Position numbers and translations under genes: made by a program. Below the pieces are notes generated by a model, which worked only from the letters and a program-made list of their open reading frames with translations, made no database searches and was not told the DNA's origin. A stretch of 12,762 nt of DNA from Desulfotignum sp. (GTDB lineage: Bacteria > Desulfobacterota > Desulfobacteria > Desulfobacterales > Desulfobacteraceae): contig JAABSS010000188.1 of the NCBI GenBank assembly GCA_011390235.1, positions 1 to 12,762 of the forward strand, given 5' to 3'. Of the stretch, positions 5,452-12,565 are shown piece after piece. Position 1 is the stretch's first letter. Each line of letters opens with the position of its first letter.

Positions 5452-6351
5452 ATGGAAAAAAAAAGGATATATAAAGGATTTTTGCTGGTAATTCTGGCAG
5501 CAATGCTGTTCGGCACAACCGGGACCTCCCAGGCCCTTGCCCCGGAAGGCATCTCTTCTACTGCCATCGGTTCTTTGCGGCTGATCATCGGTGGTCCTGC
5601 CCTGCTGCTGCTGGCCGGGATATTCAGCAGGACCAGTGTGTTTTCCTTCCGCCCGCCCCTGGTGCCCACCTTTATTGCAGCCTGCGGCATTGTCCTGTTT
5701 CAGCTGTGTTTTTTTGAGGCAGTGGCCAGAACCGGGGTGGCTTTGGGAACCATTGTGGCCATCTGCATTGCCCCTGTCATTTCCGGACTGCTCAGTGCGG
5801 TCTTTCAAAAAGAACACCTCAACCGGACCTGGCTGATAGCTTCCCTGCTCTCCATTTCCGGATGCATCCTGCTCACTGTGGCAGGCAGTGCTGTGACCAT
5901 CGACACCACCGGTATTTTGCTGGCCACTGCTGCCGGATTCGGATATGCGGTCTCCCTTGTGGCAAGCAAGGCTGTGGTGGCAGAACATTCCCCTGTTCTG
6001 GGTATTGCCGTTATTCTGTGCGTGGGGGCGGTCCTGGTATTTCCCCGGGTGATTACAGAAGATCTTTCCCGGGTGATGACCGTCCATGGCATGGCAGCGG
6101 TGCTGTATCTGGGACTTGTGGCCACGGCCGGGGCCTATCTGCTGCTGGCAAAAGGGCTTTCAGTGGTTCCGGTATCCCGGACAGCCATCGTGATGCTGGT
6201 GGAACCCCTTACCGGCTGTCTGCTGGGCGTACTGCTGCTGGGCGAAATATTCACACCTGTCTCGGCTGCAGGGTCGGTGCTGATTTTCTGCGGGCTTGTG
6301 ATAATTTCACTCACCCCGGAAAAAATCAAATTAGGGCAGGTGTCTCCTTGA
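5452..6351 (+). CDS. EamA-family (drug/metabolite transporter superfamily) permease
   Basis: A 299-residue inner-membrane protein with about ten hydrophobic segments in two homologous halves of five, as in the EamA/RhaT group of the DMT superfamily. Segment 1 is near residues 9-29 (LLVILAAMLFGTTG); others lie near 36-57, 70-90, 94-117, 126-147, 152-173, 182-198, 212-233, 241-262 and 267-287. The Pro-containing second-half motif V-M-L-V-E-P-L-T-G-C-L-L-G (248-260) followed by L-L-G-E corresponds to the conserved E-P-x-x-x-x-L-x-x-x-x-x-G-E signature. Substrate cannot be predicted; relatives export amino acids or metabolites. ATG 5452 was chosen because GGAAG lies upstream and the N-terminus then starts just before the first membrane segment; an in-frame start at 5389 lacks these. 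It appears monocistronic or reads into psd. Confidence 0.88.
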   Translation: MEKKRIYKGFLLVILAAMLFGTTGTSQALAPEGISSTAIGSLRLIIGGPALLLLAGIFSRTSVFSFRPPLVPTFIAACGIVLFQLCFFEAVARTGVALGTIVAICIAPVISGLLSAVFQKEHLNRTWLIASLLSISGCILLTVAGSAVTIDTTGILLATAAGFGYAVSLVASKAVVAEHSPVLGIAVILCVGAVLVFPRVITEDLSRVMTVHGMAAVLYLGLVATAGAYLLLAKGLSVVPVSRTAIVMLVEPLTGCLLGVLLLGEIFTPVSAAGSVLIFCGLVIISLTPEKIKLGQVSP

Positions 6352-6411
6352 CCTTGCCCCTGGTCTGGTTTAACAGTTGCCTGGAATGGCAGGGATTCAA
6401 CCAGTTTTGTA

Positions 6412-6441
6412 TTGACAGGGTGTTGAATTTTCTGGTAATTT
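6412..6441 (+). promoter_or_regulatory. Putative promoter upstream of psd
   Basis: A perfect -35 TTGACA (6412-6417) is followed 18 bases later by the weak -10 TAATTT (6436-6441). The 130-base gap after the transporter gene leaves room for an independent promoter. Confidence 0.38.
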
Positions 6442-6481
6442 AGACAGGATATGAGGGTGAAGATGCGGCAAAAGGAAATTG

Positions 6482-7153
6482 ATGGATAAAACAAAATGGC
6501 CGGGCCGTGCAGTGCTGCCTGTGGCGGTCCCGGGAATAAAATTTATTATATTGGCCATCCTTGTTACAGGGATGTTTTTTTATTTTGGATGGATGGTACC
6601 GGCCTGGGTGGCTGCCGTTCTCGGGGTATATGTGTGCTGGTTTTTCCGTGATCCGGACAGGGTTGTGCCTGAAGGAGACCATAACATGGTTTCCCCGGCT
6701 GACGGCAGGGTTGTTGCGGTTGAGCGCCTCACCAAAACCGAATACCTGGATGAACCCTGCCAGAAGGTGAGCATTTTCATGAATATATTTAATGTCCATG
6801 TGAACCGGATGCCTTTTGACGGGGTGGTGGAAAAAGTGGTATACACGCCGGGGAAGTTTATCAATGCCTCTTTTGACAAAGCCTCCATCCACAATGAGCG
6901 CAATGCCCTGACCATACAGACCCCCGGCAGAAAACGCTTTGCCGTTGTCCAGGTGGCCGGGCTTGTGGCCAGAAGAATCGTGAACTGTGCTGCGGCCGGA
7001 GACCGGGTCAGCCGGGGAGAGCGCTATGGCATGATCCAGTTCGGCTCCCGCCTGGACCTGTATCTGCCCCTGGATTTTCAGGTACAGGTCAAAAAAGGCG
7101 ACAAAGCCACGGCCGGGAACACCATTATCGGGCAGATGCCGGAAAACCCTTAG
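6482..7153 (+). CDS. psd: Phosphatidylserine decarboxylase (short, PSD-B-like form)
   Basis: A 223-residue pyruvoyl-dependent enzyme that decarboxylates phosphatidylserine to phosphatidylethanolamine at the inner membrane. Two hydrophobic stretches (about 15-36 and 39-55) anchor the N-terminus. These are followed by WFFRDPDR (53-60), SPADGRV (71-77, with the catalytic Asp74), and MNIFNVHVNR (100-109, His106). The self-cleavage site FGSR (187-190) yields a large beta chain and a short alpha chain whose N-terminus becomes pyruvoyl from Ser189. The length matches the short archaeal/delta-proteobacterial type, not the roughly 320-residue E. coli enzyme. ATG 6482 has AAGGAA seven bases upstream; a TTG codon just before is in frame but not needed. 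The usual partner gene pssA is not downstream here; greA follows after 108 bases. Confidence 0.93.
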   Translation: MDKTKWPGRAVLPVAVPGIKFIILAILVTGMFFYFGWMVPAWVAAVLGVYVCWFFRDPDRVVPEGDHNMVSPADGRVVAVERLTKTEYLDEPCQKVSIFMNIFNVHVNRMPFDGVVEKVVYTPGKFINASFDKASIHNERNALTIQTPGRKRFAVVQVAGLVARRIVNCAAAGDRVSRGERYGMIQFGSRLDLYLPLDFQVQVKKGDKATAGNTIIGQMPENP

Positions 7154-7261
7154 AATCTTGTCCGGGATGGCCCTTTGGACACCCCCCTGGATAAGAAAAT
7201 CCGACCATTTTTTTTATCTTCTAACCCCTAACCGTCAATATACCGGAGTAATTTTACTGTT

Positions 7262-7729
7262 TTGGAGCAAATACCGTTTACCAAGCAAGGCTACGAGAAC
7301 TTAAAGCAGGAACTGGCAAGACTCAAAAAAGTTGAGCGGCCGGAAAACATCAAGGCCATTGAAACCGCCCGTGCCCACGGGGATTTATCTGAAAATGCAG
7401 AATACCATGCTGCCAAGGAACGCCAGTCTTTTCTGGAGGGCCGCATCGGTGAGATCAGCTATAAACTGGGGGTTGCCAAGATCATTGATCCGGAATCGGT
7501 TCCCAAGGACGTTGTCCGTTTTGCCAGCCGGGTGGTGGTGGAAAATCTGGACTCTGAAGAGCAGATTGAATACATGATCGTGGGTCCGGACGAGGCAGAC
7601 ATCAAAGAAGGCAGAATTTCCGTCTCATCCCCCCTGGGCAGTGCCCTGATCGGCAAACGCCCCGGGGACGAAGCAACCCTCCAGGCGCCCGGAGGCAAAA
7701 GAACGTATGAAATCATTGATATTTTATAA
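7262..7729 (+). CDS. greA: Transcription elongation factor GreA
   Basis: A 155-residue protein that binds the RNA polymerase secondary channel and stimulates cleavage of backtracked transcripts. The N-terminal coiled-coil (residues 8-75) carries the acidic tip HGDLSENAEY (39-48), whose Asp41 and Glu44 position the catalytic metal. The C-terminal FKBP-like domain has VGPDEADIKEGRISVSSPLG and SALIGKRPGDE. Length and both domains are normal. The start must be TTG (7262), since no in-frame ATG or GTG fits the family N-terminus (M-x-x-I-P-x-T-x-x-G). The nearest Shine-Dalgarno-like GGAG is 13 bases away, so initiation is probably weak. It is first in the greA-rpoZ-folE2 operon. Confidence 0.96.
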   Translation: MEQIPFTKQGYENLKQELARLKKVERPENIKAIETARAHGDLSENAEYHAAKERQSFLEGRIGEISYKLGVAKIIDPESVPKDVVRFASRVVVENLDSEEQIEYMIVGPDEADIKEGRISVSSPLGSALIGKRPGDEATLQAPGGKRTYEIIDIL

Positions 7730-7748
7730 TTAGGTAAGGAGAACAGCC

Positions 7749-7958
7749 GTGGCAAGAGTTACCATAGAAGATTGTCTGAAAAACGTTGACAACCGGTTCA
7801 CCCTGGTGCACCTGGCAGCCAAGCGGGTCCGCCAGGTCAGGGAAGGGGCGGACCTGCTGGTCCAGCGGACCAAAAACGGGGACGTGGTAACGGTATTGCG
7901 GGAGATTGCCGCCAACCGCATTGTTTCCAAACCCAAACCTGACAACCCGGAAAAATGA
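7749..7958 (+). CDS. rpoZ: DNA-directed RNA polymerase omega subunit
   Basis: A 69-residue protein beginning MARVTIEDCLKNVDNRFTLV, followed by HLAAKRVRQ, the conserved omega motif (V-T-x-E-D-C-L-x-x-x-x-N-R-F-x-L-V-x-x-A-A-x-R-x-R-Q) that folds onto the beta-prime C-terminus and helps polymerase assembly. In many bacteria omega is part of a ppGpp site. The start is GTG with AAGGAG (7736-7741) seven bases upstream. The gene begins 19 bases after greA, and its TGA overlaps the folE2 ATG (ATGA, 7955-7958), so the three genes form one operon. Confidence 0.96.
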   Translation: MARVTIEDCLKNVDNRFTLVHLAAKRVRQVREGADLLVQRTKNGDVVTVLREIAANRIVSKPKPDNPEK

Positions 7959-8722
7959 TTGATACGCAGAACCAGCCTGATTACAGGAAAATTCCCATTG
8001 ACAAGGTCGGTATCAAAGGCCTGAAATATCCGGTAAAAGTGCTGGACAAGAACCGGGGCACCCAGTCCACGGTGGCGGAGATCAGCATGTATGTGGATCT
8101 GCCCCACCAGTGCAAAGGCACCCACATGAGCCGGTTCGTGGAGATCCTGCACCAGTCCAGAACACGGATTTCCCTGGAATCTTTGACCACTGTCCTGGCG
8201 GACATGAAACAGATCCTGGGGGCCCAATCCTCCCATATTGAGATCACCTTTCCCTATTTTATCAGAAAAGAGGCCCCCAGCACCAGTGTCAGCGGTTTGA
8301 TGGACTATACCTGTTCCATTTTCGGCTCCTGCAATGCAGATCAGGCCACCGACATTGTCCTGAAGGTGGCGGTACCGGTGACATCGGTATGTCCCTGTTC
8401 CAAGGAGATCAGCGACTGCGGTGCCCACAACCAGCGGGGCGAAGTCCTGGTGAGCGCCCGGTTCAAAAAACTGATCTGGATTGAAGATGTGGTGGATATT
8501 GTGGAAACCGCAGCTTCCTGTGATATCTATTCCGTGCTCAAGCGTGAAGATGAAAAATTTGTCACGGAAAAAGCCTACAACAATCCCAAGTTTGTGGAAG
8601 ATCTTGCCCGGGATGTGGCCAAGGTCCTGAAAGCCGATGACAACATCACCTGGTTTTCCGTGAGTGCGGAAAATTTCGAGTCCATCCACAACCACAGCGC
8701 CTACGCCTATATTGAAAAATAG
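7955..8722 (+). CDS. folE2: GTP cyclohydrolase FolE2 (type IB)
   Basis: A 255-residue enzyme converting GTP to 7,8-dihydroneopterin triphosphate, the first step to folate and to queuosine precursors. Motifs: CKGTHMSRF (53-61), which contacts substrate; VTSVCPCSKEIS (142-153) with the metal-ligand Cys146 and neighbouring Cys148; the GAHNQR loop (156-161, His158); and the C-terminal ENFESIHNHSAYAYIEK, whose Glu242 and His residues line the active site. Unlike FolE1, FolE2 can use metals other than zinc and is often kept for zinc limitation; no Zur-like site is visible here. It overlaps rpoZ by four bases and is therefore probably expressed with the polymerase factors. The hairpin at 8732-8769 follows ten bases after its stop. 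Confidence 0.96.
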   Translation: MIDTQNQPDYRKIPIDKVGIKGLKYPVKVLDKNRGTQSTVAEISMYVDLPHQCKGTHMSRFVEILHQSRTRISLESLTTVLADMKQILGAQSSHIEITFPYFIRKEAPSTSVSGLMDYTCSIFGSCNADQATDIVLKVAVPVTSVCPCSKEISDCGAHNQRGEVLVSARFKKLIWIEDVVDIVETAASCDIYSVLKREDEKFVTEKAYNNPKFVEDLARDVAKVLKADDNITWFSVSAENFESIHNHSAYAYIEK

Positions 8723-8731
8723 CTGGGTCAC

Positions 8732-8769
8732 CATAATGGGGTCGGACGTTAATGTCCGACCCCATTATG
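8732..8769. repeat. 38-bp palindrome (16-bp perfect arms) between folE2 and dacB, REP-like
   Basis: CATAATGGGGTCGGAC (8732-8747) and GTCCGACCCCATTATG (8754-8769) are exact reverse complements around the six-base loop GTTAAT. Lying between convergent genes it could end transcription from both sides, but there is no T-run on either strand, so it is not a classic Rho-independent terminator. The GGGGTCGGAC core resembles the palindromic targets of REP-associated transposases. The dacB stop codon (8751-8749) lies in the loop, so the last residues of DacB are encoded by the element. Confidence 0.85.
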
Positions 8770-10149
8770 TATAATGACAAACAGATAGAGACGGTTGTCT
8801 TTTCCCAGAAAATATCCGGCCCGGCTCTTGACATCCGACAGGGTCCCGGTCTTGTAGTACTGGGTGCCGGTACGCTTCAAAAGCCTGTGAAAGGGCATGA
8901 ATGCCTGGAGCAGCTTTCCCATCTGTACCGGTGTCACCCGGTTTTTCCGGGACAGGCCCGAGCCTTCTGCAAGCTGTACCTGTTCCCATCCCAGATTTTT
9001 TTCTGCAAAATCAATGAGCACTGCCACACCTTTCTTCAGGGTGGCCGGTTCCCCGAACTGCTGTGCGCCCATGGCCAGCATCACCTGGTTGGCAATAAAA
9101 TTGTTTGAATATGTGAGCAGTTTTTCCACCACCTGTTCCAGGCGGTAGGGGGATGACAGGGCCAGGGCCCTGATTTCCCGGTTATCCAAGGTGTTCAGTG
9201 AATCCCGTGTATCGGGCGTATCAGGCGTATCAGACATCCCTGCTGTGCCGTCTGTCCGGGCGTGTGCCGGAAACGGCCCGAGCGCCACCGGCCCTGACAC
9301 CTCCACGCCCAGGGTCTTGAAAAAATGGGCCATGAGCAGGCCCGGATACAGGGGGCGCACCTGTTTTTCCAACAGGATCCGGCCCTGGTTCTGCCCGGTG
9401 TCTTTGATCTGCTTTTTGAAAATTTCCAGCAGCGGGGTCTGGGGCTCGGCACTCACATGGGTTTGGGCTGCAGCATCCCGGGTGAAGTGAATGGTGTTGA
9501 AATTGGCACACAAAGCCCCGATGGTGGCATCATAGGGATTCAAAGACCGGCCCGTGCCCGGGATCTGGATATCTGCGGCAAAATAAGACTGGTCCACAAC
9601 AATTTTTTTGATCTGTGTGATGCCGGTTTTTTCCGTAAACCTGCGGCAGAATGATAAGATGGCCTCTGACACAAACAAAGGATCACCCCGGCCCTTTACA
9701 TACAGGGTATGGGTGTCAGGATCATGGGCTGCCAGGGTGACAAAACGATAATCTTGCCCCAGATGTGTCAATGCAGCCAGGCCGGTTAAAATTTTGAGAA
9801 TGGATGCCGGCACCATGGGGGTATCAGGGTTTTGGGAAAACAAAACCGTGCCTGTGTCATCGGTCACCAGGATGCCGGCCTTTTTGTCCTGTGCTGCCCG
9901 GGCCAGGACAGCCCGGTCTCCGGGGGCGATATGCCGGAGCCCATCCTTGGAGCCCACAGATCCGGAGACCACAGGGCCGCTTCCAGAAGCCTGGAAGGGC
10001 AGGGCAGCAGCCCACAGCAGCAGGGCGGTCACAACCCAGCATATCCTAGCGGTTTTCCGGCAAAACACCGCACTGGATAAAATGATGTTCCGGCATAAAA
10101 TGGTATTCCGGGCTGCTGGCTGCATCAGCATCACAGGGTTCGTTATCAT
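8749..10149 (-). CDS. dacB: D-alanyl-D-alanine carboxypeptidase/endopeptidase (PBP4, peptidase S13)
   Basis: A 466-residue periplasmic penicillin-binding protein that trims or cleaves peptide cross-links in peptidoglycan. A long basic N-region is followed by a hydrophobic signal (about 36-52, ICWVVTALLLWAAALP) with cleavage near ASGSG. All three active-site motifs are present: PASILK (114-119, nucleophile Ser116, Lys119), SNN (348-350) and KTG (433-435, in YYKTGTLSD). The lid/linker domain between motifs 1 and 2 is normal in size but contains a DTPDTPDTRD run (308-317) encoded by three 9-bp repeats. The C-terminus is odd: after the conserved core strand LYLFVIIHN the protein ends GVGH, read from the palindrome, where relatives usually carry another 10-20 helix residues. 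ATG 10149 has AAGGAT upstream. It is convergent with folE2 and lies 102 bases downstream of the PEPGAV-repeat gene. Confidence 0.92.
   Translation of the reverse strand: MITNPVMLMQPAARNTILCRNIILSSAVFCRKTARICWVVTALLLWAAALPFQASGSGPVVSGSVGSKDGLRHIAPGDRAVLARAAQDKKAGILVTDDTGTVLFSQNPDTPMVPASILKILTGLAALTHLGQDYRFVTLAAHDPDTHTLYVKGRGDPLFVSEAILSFCRRFTEKTGITQIKKIVVDQSYFAADIQIPGTGRSLNPYDATIGALCANFNTIHFTRDAAAQTHVSAEPQTPLLEIFKKQIKDTGQNQGRILLEKQVRPLYPGLLMAHFFKTLGVEVSGPVALGPFPAHARTDGTAGMSDTPDTPDTRDSLNTLDNREIRALALSSPYRLEQVVEKLLTYSNNFIANQVMLAMGAQQFGEPATLKKGVAVLIDFAEKNLGWEQVQLAEGSGLSRKNRVTPVQMGKLLQAFMPFHRLLKRTGTQYYKTGTLSDVKSRAGYFLGKDNRLYLFVIIHNGVGH
9209..9235. repeat. Three 9-bp tandem repeats inside dacB
   Basis: GTATCGGGC, GTATCAGGC and GTATCAGAC stand in tandem. 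On the dacB strand they encode the DTP-DTP-DTR part of a surface linker between the first and second active-site motifs. Being a multiple of three, changes in copy number would alter length, not frame. Confidence 0.7.
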
Positions 10150-10251
10150 AGGTATCCTTAATTATATGAAAGCGTTAAGCCAATGCCTGCCTGCTTATAC
10201 TTCATTATTTGTTGTGGTCTCTCAGTCCATGATTTTTATTATCAGGGTTCT

Positions 10252-10884
10252 TTATCTTAGCAACTGGAAGAAAGCATCTATTTTTTCTTTTATATGTGCC
10301 CTGTTTTTAAGTTTTTCCCACTGGTCGGGAAAGGCCAGAGGGGCAAAAACGGTTGTGGCGGTATAGGAAAACACAAGCGCATCTTTTCGGCTGACCGGGG
10401 CTGGTTCCTGTTCCGGCACTGCCCCGGTTTCCGGCACTGCCCCGGTTTCCGGCACTGCTCCGGGCTCCGGCACTGCCCCGGGCTCCGGCACAATTTTTAC
10501 AGGGATGCGCACCACCCCTTCATGGCTCACAATGGTGACCCGGTTTTCAGATGTCACAGAGGTGAGCCCCCGGGTTTTGAGCAGCTGCTTGAGTGCCTGG
10601 TCCCTGGCCCGGGAAAAAAGGTGGTTTTTTGACTCTCCGGATGTCATGGATATGACACCGGCAATACTTGCCCGAGAAAATTTTTCCATCCTGAACTCAT
10701 TTTCCGCAGGCACCATCAGCAGATTTTCATCTGTGATCCTGTTATCCGCATATTTGATGTCATACCGGACATAGTAGGTGTCAAGGCCTTGTGAAGCGGC
10801 AAAAGCGGGTGTCAGCATGCCGGCGGTCCAGGTGATCAGGCAGATCAGTATCATAAAAATACAGGGTTTTCTCAAAAATGGCAT
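10252..10884 (-). CDS. Secreted protein of unknown function with PEPGAV tandem repeats
   Basis: I do not recognise this 210-residue protein. It has a clear signal peptide (basic MPFLRK, hydrophobic core 8-22, cleavage after AFA near residue 29), so it is likely periplasmic. Residues 33-130 look like a mixed alpha/beta domain: TYYVRYDIKYADNRITDENL, then a helix SRARDQALKQLLKTRGL. The spacing of that helix after an Ala/Gly-rich strand is loosely like the LPP20-type lipoprotein across the divergent intergenic region, but I would not assign it. Residues 133-162 are a Pro/Glu linker of four PEPGAV/PETGAV units. The C-terminal 40 residues (DALVFSYTATTVFAPLAFPD) form a second small segment. ATG 10884 gives the signal peptide; only a weak AAGAG lies upstream. 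It is divergent from the LPP20 gene and upstream of dacB. Confidence 0.75.
   Translation of the reverse strand: MPFLRKPCIFMILICLITWTAGMLTPAFAASQGLDTYYVRYDIKYADNRITDENLLMVPAENEFRMEKFSRASIAGVISMTSGESKNHLFSRARDQALKQLLKTRGLTSVTSENRVTIVSHEGVVRIPVKIVPEPGAVPEPGAVPETGAVPETGAVPEQEPAPVSRKDALVFSYTATTVFAPLAFPDQWEKLKNRAHIKEKIDAFFQLLR
10415..10486. repeat. Four 18-bp tandem repeats
   Basis: GGCACTGCCCCGGTTTCC occurs twice exactly (10415-10432, 10433-10450), followed by two variants (10451-10468 and 10469-10486) ending GGGCTCC. They encode the PEPGAV/PETGAV linker in the unknown secreted protein. The identity of neighbouring copies indicates recent expansion by slippage. Confidence 0.88.
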
Positions 10885-10917
10885 GTTTTTTGTATCTCTT
10901 ATGTAACAACCAAATTA

Positions 10918-10948
10918 TGGACCAGATGCAGCAACCGTTTATGGTCCA
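10918..10948. promoter_or_regulatory. Inverted repeat in the divergent intergenic region (candidate operator)
   Basis: TGGACCA (10918-10924) and TGGTCCA (10942-10948) are exact reverse complements 17 bases apart, between the divergent starts at 10884 and 11000. Arms and spacing suit a dimeric regulator serving both genes, but seven-base arms can occur by chance. Confidence 0.35.
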
Positions 10949-10999
10949 GGGTGATGTGGCTTATATGGTAACAAACATTTTAAAAAAGAGGAAATAAAA

Positions 11000-11569
11000 A
11001 TGAAACATAGAATGGGTGCCCTGTGTCTTGTATGCTTGGTATTGCTGGTTTTTGCAGGATGCGGAACCGGAGGCCGCCAATCAGCAGCACCCGGATCGGT
11101 TCTGGAGCATAGCCCTGGTGATAACGCTTCCCGGAAGGTGGTTACCTTCAGGGTGGTGGGCAAAGGTGTGGCCCCGGAAAAATCTCTGACCCAGGGTGAG
11201 GCTGCAATCATGGCAGAACGGGCGGCAGTGGCTGACGGGTATCGTCTGCTGGTGGAAAAGATCAGTGGTGTGTATGTGGATGCATTCATGAAAGCCGGAT
11301 ATGGCAGCGTGAATCAGGAAATGATTGTCACCAAAGCCCAGAGCTGGCTGAGAGGGGTGGAAATCATAGAAACCCGTCAGGCCGCGCATGGCATCACTGA
11401 AGCCGAGCTGCAGCTGGATATTTATTTTGCCCGGAGAAATATGGTCTGGTGGCCCAGTGGGCTTGGGTCTGGTTTGTATCCAGTGGAAGACGGCGTTTTG
11501 TCTCATTCCGCATTTGATTACCCGCCTGATGCATACCGGCAGCCGGTACATCCGGGCTGGATCCGGTAA
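11000..11569 (+). CDS. LPP20-family outer-membrane lipoprotein (FlgP-like)
   Basis: A 189-residue lipoprotein: signal peptide with lipobox FAGC (lipidated Cys21). The conserved LPP20 pattern follows: VVGKGVAPE (52-60), then QGEAAIMAERAAVADGYRLL (65-84) and EKISGVYVDAF (86-96), SWLRGVEIIET (115-125), and the final strand EAELQLDIYFA. In this family FlgP and related proteins form outer-membrane discs or rings around polar flagellar motors in Vibrio and Campylobacter, but many LPP20 proteins have no flagellar link and no flagellar gene is visible here. The tail (150-189, WWPSGLGSGLYPVEDG...) is outside the domain and rich in Pro, Tyr and Trp. A strong GAGGAAAT lies seven bases before the ATG. 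It is followed after 27 bases by the OmpA-like gene, so they form a likely operon. Confidence 0.85.
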   Translation: MKHRMGALCLVCLVLLVFAGCGTGGRQSAAPGSVLEHSPGDNASRKVVTFRVVGKGVAPEKSLTQGEAAIMAERAAVADGYRLLVEKISGVYVDAFMKAGYGSVNQEMIVTKAQSWLRGVEIIETRQAAHGITEAELQLDIYFARRNMVWWPSGLGSGLYPVEDGVLSHSAFDYPPDAYRQPVHPGWIR

Positions 11570-11596
11570 AAAATCTGCGAAGAAAGGCATGCTGGC

Positions 11597-12565
11597 ATGA
11601 AAACTACCATTTCCAAGAAAAAATCAGGTGCAGTGGACCGGGTGACCCGGATCAGACCGGCTGTGATCCTGGGGCCGCTGGTTTTCATTCTGGCCGCCAT
11701 CTGTCTGACAACCGCGGGCAGAATATCAGCCGGGACACATTATTACATATCCCCCGGTACACAGTATTACCAGGATCAGGCTGCATTTGTCACCGAACAG
11801 ATCCGCCAGATCCAAAATGACCTGGAGTGGCTGACCCTCAAGGTGAAGCGGATGCAGGATTTTGACCGGTTTGTGCCCCAGCGCATGCATGACTCCATTG
11901 CCTTTAAACAGTCCAGGATCGCGGCCTTGAAAAAACTCAAACAACGCTACCAGGACCTGATCCCGGAGCTGCCGGAAAAACAGCCGTCCGTAGAAAACGA
12001 TCCCCGAACCACTGCCCTGGAAGAAAACAGGGAAACACCTGAAACCGCTGCCATCGGCCCTGCCGGGGAAACCGCCGGTGCCGGTGGTGTACCCCTTGTT
12101 CCCGGCGGTTTCAGCGCTGCTGTGAATTTCCGGCAAAATCTTGAAAAACAGATGGCTGCCGCAGGCCTGGACAGCTGGCTGGAATTGGTTCCCCATGTCA
12201 CCCCTGTGCGCGCGGAAACCCGCCTGCCTATCTTGTTTGCCAGCGCCAGTGCACAGATTCCCGAAGGGTATGAACCGTTTCTTAAAAACCTGGCCGATCT
12301 GGTCCGGGACAAAGATGTGCGCATTGTTGTTGACGGATATGCAGATACCGACCCCATCGATACTCCCAGCTACCCTTCCAATTTTGAACTGGGGGCGGCC
12401 CGGGCCGCTGCCGTGGTCCATGCCCTGGTCAGCCATGGTATCAAGCCGCAGGTGTGTAAAATCGGCAGCACCGGCCAATACCGGTTTGATGCCAAAAAGC
12501 AGACAGAATGGAAAAATCTCCAGCGCCATGTCACCATAGCGGTATTTTTTCTGCCCACGCTTTGA
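11597..12565 (+). CDS. OmpA/MotB-like C-terminal domain envelope protein
   Basis: A 322-residue protein. A basic N-region (1-20) and one hydrophobic helix (21-40) form an uncleaved anchor or long signal. A predicted alpha-helical coiled-coil follows (about 60-122, QIRQIQNDLEWLTLKVKRMQ), then a Pro/Glu/Gly-rich linker (125-170). The peptidoglycan-binding OmpA-like domain spans about 208-318: LPILFASASAQI, VRIVVDGYADTDPIDTPSYP, SNFELGAARAAAVV (Arg269 is the conserved ligand Arg; the usual Ser before it is Gly266) and a closing QRHVTIAVF. The layout is MotB-like, and the DTPSYPSNFEL stretch matches MotB (I-D-T-P-x-x-P-S-N-W-E-L). However, the membrane helix lacks the MotB proton-channel Asp, so it is not a stator and probably just anchors something to the cell wall. 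It is likely cotranscribed with the LPP20 lipoprotein. The partner complex is unknown. Confidence 0.85.
   Translation: MKTTISKKKSGAVDRVTRIRPAVILGPLVFILAAICLTTAGRISAGTHYYISPGTQYYQDQAAFVTEQIRQIQNDLEWLTLKVKRMQDFDRFVPQRMHDSIAFKQSRIAALKKLKQRYQDLIPELPEKQPSVENDPRTTALEENRETPETAAIGPAGETAGAGGVPLVPGGFSAAVNFRQNLEKQMAAAGLDSWLELVPHVTPVRAETRLPILFASASAQIPEGYEPFLKNLADLVRDKDVRIVVDGYADTDPIDTPSYPSNFELGAARAAAVVHALVSHGIKPQVCKIGSTGQYRFDAKKQTEWKNLQRHVTIAVFFLPTL

Noticed and set aside
5407..6087. A 226-codon minus-strand open frame
   Set aside because: It is antisense to the EamA transporter gene, with Gly/Gln/His-rich shadow composition.
7154..7261. Rho-independent terminator between psd and greA
   Set aside because: There is a run of eight T, but the only preceding stem is four base pairs, too weak to call.
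7730..8734. A 334-codon minus-strand open frame
   Set aside because: It is antisense to rpoZ and folE2, which are both clear family members; the composition is that of a shadow frame.
11597..12565. Flagellar stator MotB
   Set aside because: The C-terminal domain is MotB-like, but the membrane helix has no Asp for proton conduction and no motA is adjacent.
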